Under the pieces are notes generated by a model. The model was not told the DNA's origin. It searched no databases and worked only from the letters and a program-made list of their open reading frames with translations. A stretch of 64,000 nt of DNA from Paroedura picta (taxonomy: Eukaryota; Chordata; Lepidosauria; Squamata; Gekkonidae). The stretch is from assembly GCF_049243985.1 (NCBI RefSeq), contig NC_135380.1:19950501-20014500 (forward strand), in the 5' to 3' direction. Made by a program: the position numbers and the translations under genes. Positions 35,601-41,364 of the stretch are shown here, one piece after another. How positions within the stretch are numbered: position 1 is the stretch's first letter; each line of letters starts with the position of its first letter.

Positions 35601-38507
35601 TCCACTGCCATCACAAGCTTAGACTAGGCGAGTCACTTAATGACAGTCCCAAAATCCACATTACTCACCTCTCTTAATATCTACCTTCTTCTGACACCAA
35701 CACAATTCCCGACAGAAAGTGTTTTAGACAACTGTGTTTGGGTCTTAATGGCGGCCTCGTGCCATGCCAAAAAGAAAGTGCAGAGTCCTCATTCTGTTTA
35801 CTCTACTAATCACCCCCATACTATCTTTTTGAGGTTCACCAACACCCCACTCACCCTGCCACTCGACTAATGAAGACATGCTGCAGACAAACGTACCAAG
35901 AATTGCTCAGTTTGGCACCTTCACCAGGCTTCCTTTCCGTAAAAGAGAGCTTCAATTGTCCAATCTGTCTCGCAAAGAGATCCAACAGGTTCAGTCTGGG
36001 GTTGCATAATCCCCCTCGGTTATTAACTTGACACCTGAGGACACAAACAGGCTCTTTCTGAGCGACAAAGGAAGTGGGAGCCAGGATGCCACCAGGAAGC
36101 CCCTTAACTCTCAAGTTCCAAGGCTGAGTATTAGTTACGCCACCTGCTCCATGCCATCCCCTTCCCACCATCAGAGTCCAGAATCCCTGCTCCAACTGAG
36201 AGTCCCTTCCTAAGAACTGCTAGGGGGCTTTGGGGGCTTAAATGGCAGGATAAAAAAAAGAATAAAAGAAACCATGAAGAATCTGATAACAAAAAAATAA
36301 TGTTTTGTATTTCCTGGATGTGGATGCTACAGCTGCATGCACACCAGTGCTTCCCTCAGCCATGTGGATGGCACTCACCTGTGAGTTTCAGCTCAGGTTT
36401 GTATCATGTAGCGGATACAAGTGTTGAACTAAGATCTGGGAGGCCCAGGTTCAAATCTCCACTCTGCCATGGAAACCTGTTGGGTGGCCTTGGGCCAATA
36501 ACAGATTCAGCCTGACTTACCTCACAGGATTGTTGTTGAGCGGGTAAATTGGAAGGGAGATGTTTGGGGTCCCCACTGGGAAGAAAGGTGGCAGTATATA
36601 TAAAGTTTGCAAGCACAGAATTGTTATGCTAAGACTGCTGCAGAAAACACCAGCCCAGTAGTTATTTATTTAATTTATATGGTGGAGGCCTGATGGAAGC
36701 AGCCACTGCAAGGTTGAGAAATCCTATGTAAAGGTCCTTACATTCGTATGAGAAGGTCCAGAGCAGAGACAGCAAAACCAACATCTGGGACGGCCACACA
36801 CACACCAACTGTCTGCAGGCATCTCCTTTCTCAAGTTCCTACGCGCAGCCTCAGTAGCAGGCAAGTAGATCATTGTTCCTCAGCACAACCTGGCTGCACA
36901 TTGATTATCTTTTGTTAATTAAAGGGACAAGACCAAACCCACACTGTCACATGGGTGGTGTTGCCAAAGGCCCAGGTTCACATTGCTACCTGGCTGTAAT
37001 AGCAGTCAAGCAATGGGAGGAAGGAAGCAGGTTTCCCTGCTGCTCTAAGCATCACTGGGGCCCATGACCTCAGTGACAAACGGCAGTCTGGGATCTGGGA
37101 GACCCCAGTTCAAATCCCTACTCTGCGATGGAAGTTACTGGATGACATGCAACAGTCACATGTGTGGTCCCCCTCCAACCTGTCTCACAGGGGTGCTCCC
37201 CAGTGGAGAACAGAGTGTCTTAGACATAAATAAGGCATTGACTAGACCAGGCAGTCTACCTTGCAATGCCCCTGGGAAGAGGGCCACAGGATTAAGGAAC
37301 TCCAACTGAAAGGTGGAAGAAATTAATACTGGATGACCCACACACACAACTTCCAGTAAGAAGAGAACAAAAATACAAGAGGGGAGTGAAGAGTTTCATT
37401 CCAGACTGATGATTATTACTTAAAATATTTCTATGTTTAGCAATGACAGCATGCTAGGAGCTTCAAGCAGAACCCCCACCACCCCACACAGCTGGGGGAA
37501 GGCAAACATCCTTCTTACTGCCTTGCTTGTGAGAACACATCATTTGGGTAGAGGAGTCTAAGTTTAGGTCCAACCACTGCCCAGATCCTTTGCGTTCTCT
37601 TGGGCAAAACATGATCTCTGGTGAGGCGAGTTTTTTTTTTTTTTTTAAGGTAATGAATCCCCAAAATGTGCTAATAACACAACAGCAAAGCCAGTGAACT
37701 AGCGGCAAGAAGGCAGCCACCCTCCTCGTGGGTCCGTCCAAGGGAAGGGCCAAAGAGCCCGCCCAACTCGTTCCAGAAGAGCAACTCCCGCTTTTGCAAG
37801 CGTGGAAGCAGCGAAAGCAGCAGACGTCTGCAAAGCCGCCGCGCGCCCTCTGACTCGGCAATTCTCGCCTCGGCAATGCCCGACGACCGGCCCCAGATCC
37901 TCGCTCGGACGGAGGAATGCACGGCGGAAGGCAGCAAGGGGCTTAGCCCGACGACCGGCCCGTGGGGGGTGGGGGGGTGGGAGAGGTGTTGGCAACTGGG
38001 AGGGGAGCCTGTCAGAGAGAAGCGTGCACAGTCCCCGTCTCCTCCTCGCCCGGCCTGCTGAAGGCGAGGAATGCCCTCCGCTGCACTCAGGTGGCCCACA
38101 GCCTTCTTGCAAAGCACGGAATCAGAATGGAGGAACCCCCGACGCCACTCGGAGAGCCCAGGCACGCAGGCAGGCAGGCAGGCAAACGGAGCCTCCGGAG
38201 CTGCTGCTGCTGCTGCAGCAGAGGGACAGCCGTCCTGCATCCCGCCCCCCTTGCCGCCGCTGCCGCCGCTCACCTTGACGGAGTCCACGGGGTACATGAC
38301 CGTGTGCTCCAGGATGCCGGCCACCGCCCCGGCCGTCATGTGCGTGCCGAGGGAGGCTCCGGTGGGCAGGCTCTCGTAATCGCCCTCTCCGGGATTGTCG
38401 CCGTCCATCAGGACTCCGGGCCCCGGCGGCGGGGCGGGCGGGGGGAGCGCCGTGGCCGCGGCCGCCGTCTGGCTCGTCCTTCCCCCGACGCCGCAGCTCA
38501 GCTCCAT
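6775..38507 (-). CDS. SLC25A37: Mitoferrin-1, mitochondrial iron importer (whole gene, four coding exons)
   Basis: Coding exons on the minus strand are 38274-38507, 13495-13723, 8506-8562 and 6775-7295. Together they give 1041 nt, a 346-residue protein plus TGA (human MFRN1 is about 338 aa). The three SLC25 signatures PxD/ExxK are PVDSVK (residues 73-78), PAEVVK (171-176) and PLDVCK (262-267), one per carrier repeat of two membrane helices. Histidines reported to matter for iron transport in yeast and vertebrate mitoferrins are present: H68 (GILEH), H126 (GPAHA) and H223 (AIHF). The C-terminal part ([32 protein letters not shown]) fits mitoferrin-1 better than mitoferrin-2 (SLC25A28). The protein acts in the inner mitochondrial membrane, moving Fe2+ to the matrix for ferrochelatase and Fe-S assembly; in mammals it associates with ABCB10. 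Introns are 24,550, 4,932 and 1,210 bp, all with GT-AG ends. No disabling change is seen. Confidence 0.96.
7806..7955. repeat. Inverted-repeat element in intron 3
   Basis: GGTGTATTGGACCTGAAAAA near 7821-7841 is matched by its reverse complement, TTTTTCCAGGTCCAATAGACC, near 7925-7946. The spacer is about 80 bp. It resembles a short foldback or MITE. I do not recognise the family. Confidence 0.4.
8093..8393 (-). mobile_element. Nonautonomous hAT-like element, truncated (intron 3)
   Basis: In reverse complement it starts CAGCCTTTCTCAACTTTTTT and continues with the TGAGAAAAACCCC, CAGAAGGGATGCAG and CATATATGGTCCTG blocks shared with 52628-53108, 59708-60035 and 63352-63656. Its far end lacks the terminal repeat. 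It lies 113 bp beyond exon 3 of SLC25A37. Confidence 0.7.
8506..8562 (-). CDS. SLC25A37: SLC25A37 coding exon 3 (57-nt exon, residues 155-174)
   Basis: This exon is too short for an ORF scan; I found it by translating the reverse complement between exons 2 and 4. After the acceptor TTTCAG it reads GA ATA GCG GGG AGC ATG, giving [18 protein letters not shown], the mitoferrin sequence expected here. It ends with one base of a valine codon before the donor G|GTAACA. It supplies helix 3/4 context and the start of the second carrier signature (PAEVVK, completed by exon 4). Both flanking introns are phase 1, so the exon is symmetric. A hAT-like element lies 113 bp downstream in intron 3. Confidence 0.95.
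8600..10018. other. Intron 2, no feature recognised
   Basis: Unique-looking intronic sequence, apart from a small CACCACC / GGTGGTG palindrome near 9130-9185. No coding potential. Confidence 0.5.
10019..10760. repeat. GA-rich repeat block with hairpin ends (intron 2)
   Basis: It opens with the hairpin CCCGCTGTA...TACAGCGGG (about 10031-10055) followed by CCCTAGCGG. Then comes about 430 bases that are almost all purine on the plus strand (10070-10500), a TGTG run, and a right part with GGAGCCGCTTTGCGGCTCC (hairpin, about 10639-10657) and CCGCTCCGCAGGAGCGG (about 10727-10743). The long reading frames here on both strands are low-complexity translation (Pro/Ser or Gly/Arg), not genes. Confidence 0.7.
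11365..11502. mobile_element. Palindromic hAT MITE, copy 2 (intron 2)
   Basis: Same family as 625-761: CAGGGGTAG ends, near-perfect palindrome, 138 bp. The target duplication ATCTAGAT (11357-11364 and 11503-11510) is perfect. Inserted in intron 2 of SLC25A37. Confidence 0.9.
11511..13494. other. Intron 2, no feature recognised
   Basis: Apparently unique intronic DNA. Short frames on both strands show no domain or family resemblance. Confidence 0.5.
13495..13723 (-). CDS. SLC25A37: SLC25A37 coding exon 2 (residues 79-155)
   Basis: The acceptor TTACAG is followed by ACC AGG ATG CAG (TRMQ), which completes the first carrier signature. The exon runs to LANG and ends with the first base of a glycine codon before the donor G|GTATAT. 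It encodes the first matrix loop, helix 2 and helix 3, including WRPLRG and [19 protein letters not shown]126 in GPAHA is one of the conserved iron-transport histidines. The 229 nt leave phase 1 for the next intron. Sequence close to human MFRN1 throughout. Confidence 0.95.
13880..14016. mobile_element. Palindromic hAT MITE, copy 3 (intron 1)
   Basis: Palindrome of 137 bp with CAGGGGTAG ends. Flanking repeats are CTCTAGTC (13872-13879) and CTCTAGCC (14017-14024), one mismatch. It lies 157 bp upstream of exon 2 on the transcribed strand, close to the acceptor. Confidence 0.88.
14115..14252. mobile_element. Palindromic hAT MITE, copy 4 (intron 1)
   Basis: Palindrome of 138 bp with perfect duplication CTTTAGAG (14107-14114 and 14253-14260). 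Only 98 bp separate it from copy 3, but the target sites differ, so the two are separate insertions and not a tandem duplication. Confidence 0.9.
14525..14640 (+). repeat. L2-type LINE 3' end
   Basis: CTATAAACCATCCTGAGACG, AAGGGAGGACAGTAAGG and a degenerate TAAGTAAATAAAT tail. Confidence 0.5.
14644..14870 (+). repeat. Degenerate tRNA-derived SINE
   Basis: GGGTTAGAGGGCTAGACTAG and GGTTCAAACCATCATTCAGCC look like boxes A and B, followed by TCACTCGATGACCTTGGG. The 3' half has diverged too far to assign a family. Confidence 0.45.
15421..15690 (-). mobile_element. Sauria-type tRNA-derived SINE
   Basis: The reverse complement starts GAGCTGGTAGCTTAGTGTAG with a box A, then GGGCTTGATTCCCCAC (box B). 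It continues with TAAGCCGCTTTGAGACCGC and ends AACCAGCTCTTCTTTT. Full length, diverged. In intron 1. Confidence 0.8.
16606..16920. repeat. Possible relative of the GA-rich hairpin repeat (intron 1)
   Basis: It starts ACTAGGGGCCCAGCCC, then TTACATTCAGGAATACAACGG and GTGCTAG, the same plan as 10019-10060 (CTAG, CCCG..TA, ..TACA.CGGG, CTAG). A purine-rich part (16780-16870) follows. Similarity is by eye. Confidence 0.4.
17078..17213. mobile_element. Palindromic hAT MITE, copy 5 (intron 1)
   Basis: 136 bp with perfect duplication TTCTAGGG (17070-17077 and 17214-17221). It differs at several sites from copies 2-4 (for example ACTGTGG and CATATG), so it is probably a different subfamily or older. 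Confidence 0.88.
17222..18097. other. Intron 1, no feature recognised
   Basis: No repeat boundaries or coding frame seen between the MITE at 17078-17213 and the SINE at 18098. Confidence 0.45.
18098..18360 (+). mobile_element. Sauria-type tRNA-derived SINE, full length
   Basis: A tRNA-like head (TTGGTGTAGTGGTTAGGAG, then GGTTTGATTCTATGC), the conserved central block with CACAGGGTGTCCGTTATGG and a tail CATATAAGAACCAACTCTT followed by CTTCTTC. A second, 5'-truncated copy follows without a gap. Confidence 0.88.
18361..18495 (+). mobile_element. Sauria-type SINE, 5'-truncated copy in tandem
   Basis: Starts in the middle of the SINE at AATATCAGGGCTCTCTCAGC and ends GCATATAAGAACCAACTCTT. It is joined to the tail of the previous copy. 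Either an insertion into the tail or a template jump could have made it. Confidence 0.8.
19058..19132 (+). repeat. CR1 LINE 3' terminal fragment
   Basis: GCAGGGGGTCGGACTAGATG, GGCCCCTTCCAACTCTATG and ATTCC are the last 70 bases of a CR1-type LINE. Short 5'-truncated copies are the norm for this family. Confidence 0.75.
19931..20005. repeat. Short repeat with GCTGCAATCCTA end
   Basis: Begins GCTGCAATCCTAGAAAC. The reverse complement of this end (AGGATTGCAGCC) occurs at the end of a similar repeat at 26500-26588. It resembles a common squamate foldback element, but only one end is clear. Confidence 0.35.
20336..20573 (-). mobile_element. Inverted-repeat retroelement with CTGANGA/GAAA hairpin (family 1)
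   Basis: A 238-bp insertion bounded by a perfect 15-bp duplication, CTCCACAGAATAAAT (20321-20335 and 20574-20588). The two arms are reverse complements: GACCAACAAAGATTTATTC in the left arm and its complement in the right. On the minus strand the left arm reads CTGACGA, a hairpin GGGTGCTTGCCCTC, GAAA, then GCTCACGC. These are the pieces of a hammerhead core with a short stem III. I find no convincing stem I. A related copy lies at 52917-53087. Confidence 0.6.
21041..21325 (-). repeat. CR1-like LINE 3' region
   Basis: CATAAGAGCAGCCCTGCTGG, ATCAGACCAGGG, GTCCAGTCCCCTTTTAAAGC and CACTGGCAGTAAGTTCTGCA match a LINE tail common in reptiles whose sense 3' end reads CTTATG. Identified by recall of the family, not by alignment. 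Confidence 0.55.
21415..21570 (+). repeat. L2-type LINE 3' end
   Basis: CACCCGCCTGGAGTCTACAG, GAGGGGCGGGATATAAAAAT and a TTATTATCATCATC tail are the usual L2-like 3' terminus in reptiles. Confidence 0.65.
22556..22735 (+). repeat. L2-type LINE, end of the reverse transcriptase ORF
   Basis: The translation contains [18 protein letters not shown], a frequent C-terminal motif of L2/CR1-group ORF2 (AP.LWN.LP..LR), then [15 protein letters not shown] and a stop. Only the last 60 codons remain. Confidence 0.7.
22804..23285 (-). repeat. CR1 LINE 3' end, interrupted by a palindromic MITE
   Basis: Starts TAGAATCATAGAATAATAGAG (the reversed CR1 tail) and continues after the MITE with CCAACCCCCTGCAC, CCACCACCTCCCGAGGAAGC, TTTTCCACTGAAAAACCGC and TTCATCCCATTGGTTC. 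Without the insert it is about 345 bp. Confidence 0.85.
22854..22989. mobile_element. Palindromic hAT MITE, copy 6, inside a CR1 end
   Basis: 136 bp with perfect duplication ATCTAGTC (22846-22853 and 22990-22997). The duplicated target is part of the CR1 3' end consensus (CATCTAGTCCAACCCCCTGC), so this copy clearly landed in an existing CR1 fragment. The ends read CAGGGGTAGTCAACCTGTGG, a variant shared with copy 9. Confidence 0.9.
23395..23530. mobile_element. Palindromic hAT MITE, copy 7 (intron 1)
   Basis: 136 bp with perfect duplication CTTTAGAC (23387-23394 and 23531-23538). Stem arms carry matching AGAAGTCC/GGCTTCT changes, so pairing is largely kept. Confidence 0.88.
23590..23632. repeat. 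(AAT)n microsatellite
   Basis: Fourteen uninterrupted AAT units just after the MITE at 23395-23530, in intron 1. Confidence 0.95.
23640..24744. other. Intron 1, no feature recognised
   Basis: Mixed sequence with a run of about 15 C near 24360. No gene and no repeat family that I can name. Confidence 0.45.
24745..24925 (+). repeat. tRNA-derived SINE, second type
   Basis: GACCAAGATTTGGGAGGCTG, TTTGAATCCTCATTCTGCC (box B), GTCACTGGGTGATTTTGG, CCTACCTCATAGGGTGGTTG and GGTCTCTATGAGAAA appear in the order of the 36405-36612 copy. Diverged, in intron 1. Confidence 0.65.
24930..26174. other. Intron 1, no feature recognised
   Basis: Apparently unique. No coding frame of interest. Confidence 0.45.
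26175..26262 (+). repeat. Fragment of the family-2 inverted-repeat element
   Basis: This stretch matches the left arm of the 28949-29388 element: CCAAAAAAGGAACA, CAACCCAACCTT, GGAACTCA, then GAGCTG and ACAATAAAAT in the same order. It has several differences and is only about 90 bp long. It stops where a decayed palindromic hAT copy begins. Confidence 0.6.
26264..26382. repeat. Decayed palindromic hAT copy
   Basis: CTGTGGCTCTCAGATGTCC, CTCCAATTAACAGAAGCCC and later GGACATCCAGAGAGTCATAG follow the order of the palindromic MITE with many substitutions. Its terminal bases and target duplication are no longer clear. It shows the family has been active over a long period. Confidence 0.55.
26500..26588. 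repeat. Short inverted-repeat element ending GGATTGCAGCC
   Basis: Left part AATAATCCTAAAC and GGTAAGTCCCATTT, right part AAAGTTATTTTAGGATTGCAGCC. The ends pair over about nine bases. A likely relative is at 19931. Confidence 0.4.
26590..28931. other. Longest apparently repeat-free part of intron 1
   Basis: About 2.3 kb without a recognisable transposon. The 265-codon open frame at 27945-28742 has no domain, composition or neighbour that supports a gene. The lack of insertions could mean constraint or chance. Confidence 0.45.
28949..29388 (+). mobile_element. Inverted-repeat retroelement with hammerhead-like fold (family 2, Penelope-like candidate)
   Basis: A 440-bp insertion between perfect 17-bp direct repeats (TATAAGTTTTCGTAAGC at 28932-28948 and 29389-29405). 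The left arm (about 28950-29140) and right arm (about 29245-29388) are reverse complements over more than 130 bp around a unique centre. Long target duplications argue for retrotransposition rather than a cut-and-paste transposon. On the plus strand 29223-29264 folds as a hammerhead. Stem I is GACCA/TGGTC, the core is CCGAGGA plus one extra A, stem II is GACCC-GGAA-GGGTC, then GAAA, then a short stem III closed by A/T. Hammerheads are known in the pLTRs of Penelope-like elements, and inverted pLTR pairs occur there. No reverse transcriptase is present, so the family assignment is inference. Confidence 0.6.
30112..30430 (+). mobile_element. 5S-rRNA-derived SINE, split by a palindromic MITE
   Basis: AGCCCGATCGCATC, CAGAAGTTAAGCAGGGTCAG, CCTGGTTAGTATTTGGATGG and GAGACCACC match the internal promoter half of 5S rRNA closely. 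Downstream are TGGCAAACCACC and CACCATAAGTTGAATG. The MITE at 30263-30389 interrupts the 3' part. 5S-headed SINEs with RTE-type tails are known in squamates. Confidence 0.85.
30263..30389. mobile_element. Palindromic hAT MITE, copy 8, inside a 5S-derived SINE
   Basis: 127 bp, slightly shorter in the loop. Flanks are CCCTATGC (30255-30262) and CCCTATGT (30390-30397). It splits the 3' part of a 5S-rRNA-derived SINE, which resumes directly after it. Confidence 0.88.
30431..31971. other. Intron 1, no feature recognised
   Basis: No repeat family recognised. The 217-codon minus frame at 31265-31918 resembles nothing I know. Confidence 0.45.
31972..32795. mobile_element. Possible DNA transposon with CATTTCCGCAC ends
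   Basis: The left end has CATTTCCGCACATT. The reverse complement of the right end has CATTCCGCACCTGTT. Between them are 800 bp with no coding frame of note and several CpG and AT-rich islands. I could not confirm a target duplication, so both limits and family are tentative. Confidence 0.35.
33560..33725 (-). repeat. MIR-like (CORE-type) SINE
   Basis: ACAGCCCTATGCGGTAGGCC, CATCCTCATCTTGCAGAC, AAGGCCACATGATGAG, GGCAGAGGCAGCATTCGAACC follow the reverse complement of the MIR consensus: core, then box B. Old and diverged. Confidence 0.6.
34209..34384. mobile_element. GGTTGCCAACC-type nonautonomous DNA element, copy in intron 1
   Basis: Starts TCGCCAACCTCCAGG and ends GAGTTGGCAACC. The internal motifs CTGGAGCAAATGGCTG and CTCTATGCTATTATACCCC recur in the copies at 39661 and 48289. 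The inverted ends suggest a DNA transposon. No clear target duplication. Confidence 0.55.
34385..36404. other. Intron 1, no feature recognised
   Basis: About 2 kb, apparently unique, with short open frames only. Confidence 0.45.
36405..36612 (+). repeat. tRNA-derived SINE, second type
   Basis: Head AGTGTTGAACTAAGATCTGG and GGTTCAAATCTCCACTCTGCC, body GGTGGCCTTGGGCCAATAAC and CTTACCTCACAGGATTGTTG, tail GGTCCCCACTGGGAAGAAAG. Different from the Sauria-type copies in its central part. In intron 1 near exon 1. Confidence 0.7.
37075..37215 (+). repeat. tRNA-derived SINE fragment, second type
   Basis: CTGGGATCTGGGAGACCCC, GTTCAAATCCCTACTCTGCG and CTGTCTCACAGGGGTG follow the 36405 copy with gaps. 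The tail is absent. Confidence 0.5.
38274..38507 (-). CDS. SLC25A37: SLC25A37 coding exon 1 (residues 1-78)
   Basis: The exon encodes 78 residues, starting MELSCGVGG (human starts MELRSGSVG) and ending MYPVDSVK. The first 45 or so residues form a variable Ala/Pro-rich N-terminus. The carrier fold begins at [14 protein letters not shown], the first membrane helix. I chose the ATG at 38507 because it matches the family start. The frame stays open for 19 codons upstream but has no ATG there, only a GTG. Context at +4 is G, while -3 is C, so the Kozak match is moderate. The donor reads AAG|GTGAGC and the intron phase is 0. Very high G+C; the exon lies in a CpG island. Confidence 0.95.
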
Positions 38508-39009
38508 CGGCGCAAACAAGGGCAGCGGCGGCAGCTGAGGGAGGGGCGGGGGGAGAAAGTTCACTTCTTAAAGTCACGCCCGCCCACCTCCGGCCTCCCC
38601 CCCTCCCGGCCCGCCCCGTCGGGGAGCCGCTGGCCAATCGGAGGCGGCAACAGCGCCGCGGCTGGCCCGGGATTGGCAAGCGCCGCTCCGCGCCCCGACC
38701 TGCTGGCGGCGGCTCGCTGCAATGGCGCGGGGAGGCTCTGCTGATTTGCGGAGCGGCCAGCAAATCCCAAAGGGGGGAAAAAAGGAGCGAGCGAAGCGTT
38801 GGGATCTCGCCCACGAGGGCGGGCGCTGGGCCTGTCAGAGCCCCGCCTCCCCCAGCCGAGCCGAGCCGAGCGAGGGCCCTGGGGGGAGGGAAGGGGGACG
38901 GAGTCGCCGGGGCTTGGGTGCCCCTTTGGAAGATCGCGACAGGCAATCAGCGACGAAGAAGAAGAGGGGCCGAGTTAAAGCAGGACCTTTCTTGCTGCGG
39001 CCCCCGGAG

Positions 39010-39145
39010 CAGGGGTAGTCAACCTGTGGCCCTCCAGATGTCCATGGACTACAATTCCCATGAGCCCCTGCCAGCGAATGCTGGCAGGGGCTCATGGGAA
39101 TTGTAGTCCATGGACATCTGGAGGGCCACAGGTTGACTACCCCTG
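39010..39145. mobile_element. Palindromic hAT MITE, copy 9, in the SLC25A37 CpG island
   Basis: 136 bp near-perfect palindrome. Flanks are CCCCGGAG (39002-39009) and CCCGGGAG (39146-39153), 7 of 8 matching. This is the only copy whose target lacks a central TA. It begins about 500 bp upstream of the SLC25A37 start codon, in CpG-rich DNA. Confidence 0.88.
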
Positions 39146-39460
39146 CCCGGGAGAACGCGGGGCAGCACGTGCAGAGACGGATTGCAAACGCGGGCAGAGC
39201 GGATCCGCGCCGCGAGGCAGTGAAACCCGGCTTAGGCCTGGTGGCTTCTTTTGCATGCGCAGGATGCGGAGCCTTGGCGCTTTGCAGCCTGAAAGGGGCT
39301 GCCCGCTAAAAGGCGGAAGGTCGCCGCTGGGGTAATGGGCTAACGCGTCACCTGAAAGAGTGGTCGCAGGGAGAAGCCCCATAGAGGAAAGGTGGGATAA
39401 GAAGCCACTAAATTAATAAGAGACGGGCCTAGATATAGCCCGACAGCAAAAGCCAGTTTG

Positions 39461-39492
39461 TGACGTCAGAGGAGCCCGCTGGTTGCTAGGAG
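39461..39492. promoter_or_regulatory. CRE palindrome beside an X-box-like half site
   Basis: TGACGTCA at 39461-39468 is the full consensus cAMP-response element. GGTTGCTAGG follows at 39481-39490 and resembles an RFX (X-box) half site. The pair lies about 950 bp upstream of the SLC25A37 start codon, at the edge of the CpG island. Function is inference. Confidence 0.35.
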
Positions 39493-39660
39493 TCTGGCTC
39501 CAGGATGCTGGGACTCGGTGGGTCTTGGCCTCCTCCACCATATTTACCTCGAAGGTATGCCCAGGAGCATTTCAATAAGATTCGTTAGAAGCTCACCTTC
39601 AAGTAAGATATCACAAGTCAGCGAGCAGGCCTTTTGATAGGGTAAAGTGCAGGTAGGATG

Positions 39661-39828
39661 AGGGTTATCAAGTTACAGGTGGTGCCTGGAGTACAACGGA
39701 TCTCCAGAGTGTCAGATCAGCTCAGTGGAGAAATAGGTGGCCTTGGAAGGTGTATTGTATGGTGTTATACCCTGCTGAGCTCCCTCAGGCTCCACTCCCA
39801 AAATCTCCAGCCCAGAGCTGGAAACCCT
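39661..39828. mobile_element. GGTTGCCAACC-type element, diverged copy
   Basis: Starts AGGGTTATCAAGTTACAGG and ends GAGCTGGAAACCCT. Shared internal motifs are GGATCTCCAGAGT, GGTGTTATACCCTGC and CTCCACTCCCAAAATCTCC. The flanks GGTAGGATG and GGTATGATG could be a decayed target duplication. Confidence 0.5.
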
Positions 39829-40010
39829 GGGTATGATGGGGAAATGCCTTTATTTGCTCATTGTAACAGTCATTCAATGGAACACAGAAAGGGTGATGTG
39901 GGTTGCATACAAAAAAAAAAAAATTCCAAGAAGCGTCATAGGCAGCAGTGAGAGATACCTGCTACTCTCTTTCCGCCTTGATAATATAAACCCAGGCAAG
40001 ATGGATGAAG

Positions 40011-40242
40011 AGGGTTGCCAACCTCTAGGTAATTTCTGGGGCATTTCTACATGGAGGGGGAAACTTGAGTGGCTTCCTGCTGGCAAACACGGGATGGTAA
40101 ATCTCGCATTTGCAGCCCTCCTCATGGGGAGGTTCCTCCCGCAATTTCCCTCTGCCCCCTAGAAGCTTTTTGCCCTAAACTGCACTCTCCCAGGGTCTAC
40201 CTTCAAATCTCCAGGTATTTCAAACCCAAAGTTGGCAACACT
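40011..40242. mobile_element. GGTTGCCAACC-type element, diverged copy
   Basis: Ends AGGGTTGCCAACCTC and AAGTTGGCAACACT are inverted. The interior is mostly unlike the other copies, although CAAATCTCCAGG near the right end is shared. It may be a subfamily or a recombinant. Confidence 0.45.
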
Positions 40243-40789
40243 GATTACTAGTAATTTCTGTATTCAACATACAAGGTTGCCAGACCCACCCACGGAGGCC
40301 ATTGTCCCCACTGCCTGCCCCCAGCCACCAATCAACTGGCCAGCTGCGGAATGTATTAAGTGGAGGAGGAAGGCCTAGGCCACATTTCCACAGTTATATA
40401 GAAAGTGATGTCATCATGCCAGCAACTTCCTGGTGGCACTCTGGTATTTGAGCAACAACTCTATGGTAGAAGCCAGTTTTACCATACCAGGACATCACCT
40501 AGAAGTTGCTTGTATGACAACATTACTTATGCCAGCAACGTGGCCTGGACTTTTTCTCCTCATAAGTCCCCCCCCCCCCATTCCCCACCAGTTGCCTGGA
40601 CTTGGCAGCTTTGTCAATGTCATATTAATTTTTTCCAGCTTTGATTCAGCTTTGTTTTAGGGTTTTGCTAGTTTTCAAATTTCTTTTTTTTATAAGTATA
40701 TATTTTTATTTTTATATGTAAGAAAAAAACAGAAAATAACAGAATAGAAAAAGAATAAAAATATATACTTATTAAAAAGTTTTAAAATT

Positions 40790-40905
40790 TCTGCAGCCCT
40801 CATCCTATTGTACTGCTTATTACATGGCTATTGTAAATCAATGTGTAATCTGCCTAGCCTCTCAATGAGAAAGGCAGACTGTAGATAGCGTAAATAAATA
40901 AGTTG
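40790..40905 (+). repeat. L2-type LINE 3' end
   Basis: TGTAATCTGCCTAGCCTCTC, AATGAGAAAGGCAGACTG and TAAATAAATAAG. An AT-rich foldback (40690-40770) lies just upstream. Confidence 0.55.
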
Positions 40906-41364
40906 TAAAGAATGAGCAGAATATACATTTGAGTTCTGCAAACACTGGAGAAACTGCTTGAAGGTATTTTCCATACTTGTCTTGGGTTCTTTACAGACAG
41001 CTTTGCCAATAAACAAGCAGAGAATTACCTAAGAAACTAGAAGCTTTCATCTCCTGTTCTACCCCTTCCTGTGCTTCACAGAAGAAATTCAGCATGACTT
41101 GCAGAATTCCTAAGGACATATATAAAGCCTGTAATGCACAAGTTATGTGGCTGCCAGCCAATGGGAGTTTCGGTATCCTTTGAAATGGGGCCTCCTTTTG
41201 CCTGCTTGTATAGTGCTTTTCTCAGACCATGAATTAGTTTTTAACTAAATACTACTTATTCAGATGGGGTCCATGTCAACAGAAGTTACAGTTCGTCATC
41301 AATATCCAACATATTTTTCATCTCATCCTTCCTGCACGAAGCTCAGGCCCATGCATGTGGTTCT

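Larger units (their letters stand above)
37780..39250 (-). promoter_or_regulatory. SLC25A37: CpG island and promoter region of SLC25A37
   Basis: CpG density and G+C rise sharply over this stretch, which covers coding exon 1, the start of intron 1 and the upstream flank. Upstream of the ATG are CCAAT boxes in both orientations (plus GGCCAATCGG near 38632; minus CTTGCCAATCC near 38670-38680) and no TATA box. The transcription start is probably between about 38530 and 38720 on the minus strand. A palindromic MITE (39010-39145) interrupts the upstream part. Short GGCA and GCT repeats lie just inside intron 1. The boundaries are estimates by eye. Confidence 0.7.

Noticed and set aside
6775-38507. 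Assignment to SLC25A28 (mitoferrin-2)
   Set aside because: Residues such as [20 protein letters not shown] and KYFLTKR agree with mitoferrin-1 rather than mitoferrin-2, and the divergent neighbour fits the SLC25A37 locus.
38508-38564. Upstream extension of the mitoferrin-1 N-terminus (VNFLPPPL...)
   Set aside because: The frame is open, but its first codon is GTG, not ATG, and the extra residues have no counterpart in mitoferrins. The ATG at 38507 matches the family.
37671-38946. Other long frames across the CpG island
   Set aside because: GC-rich DNA has few stops. Only the frame with MELSCG...PVDSVK matches a known protein.
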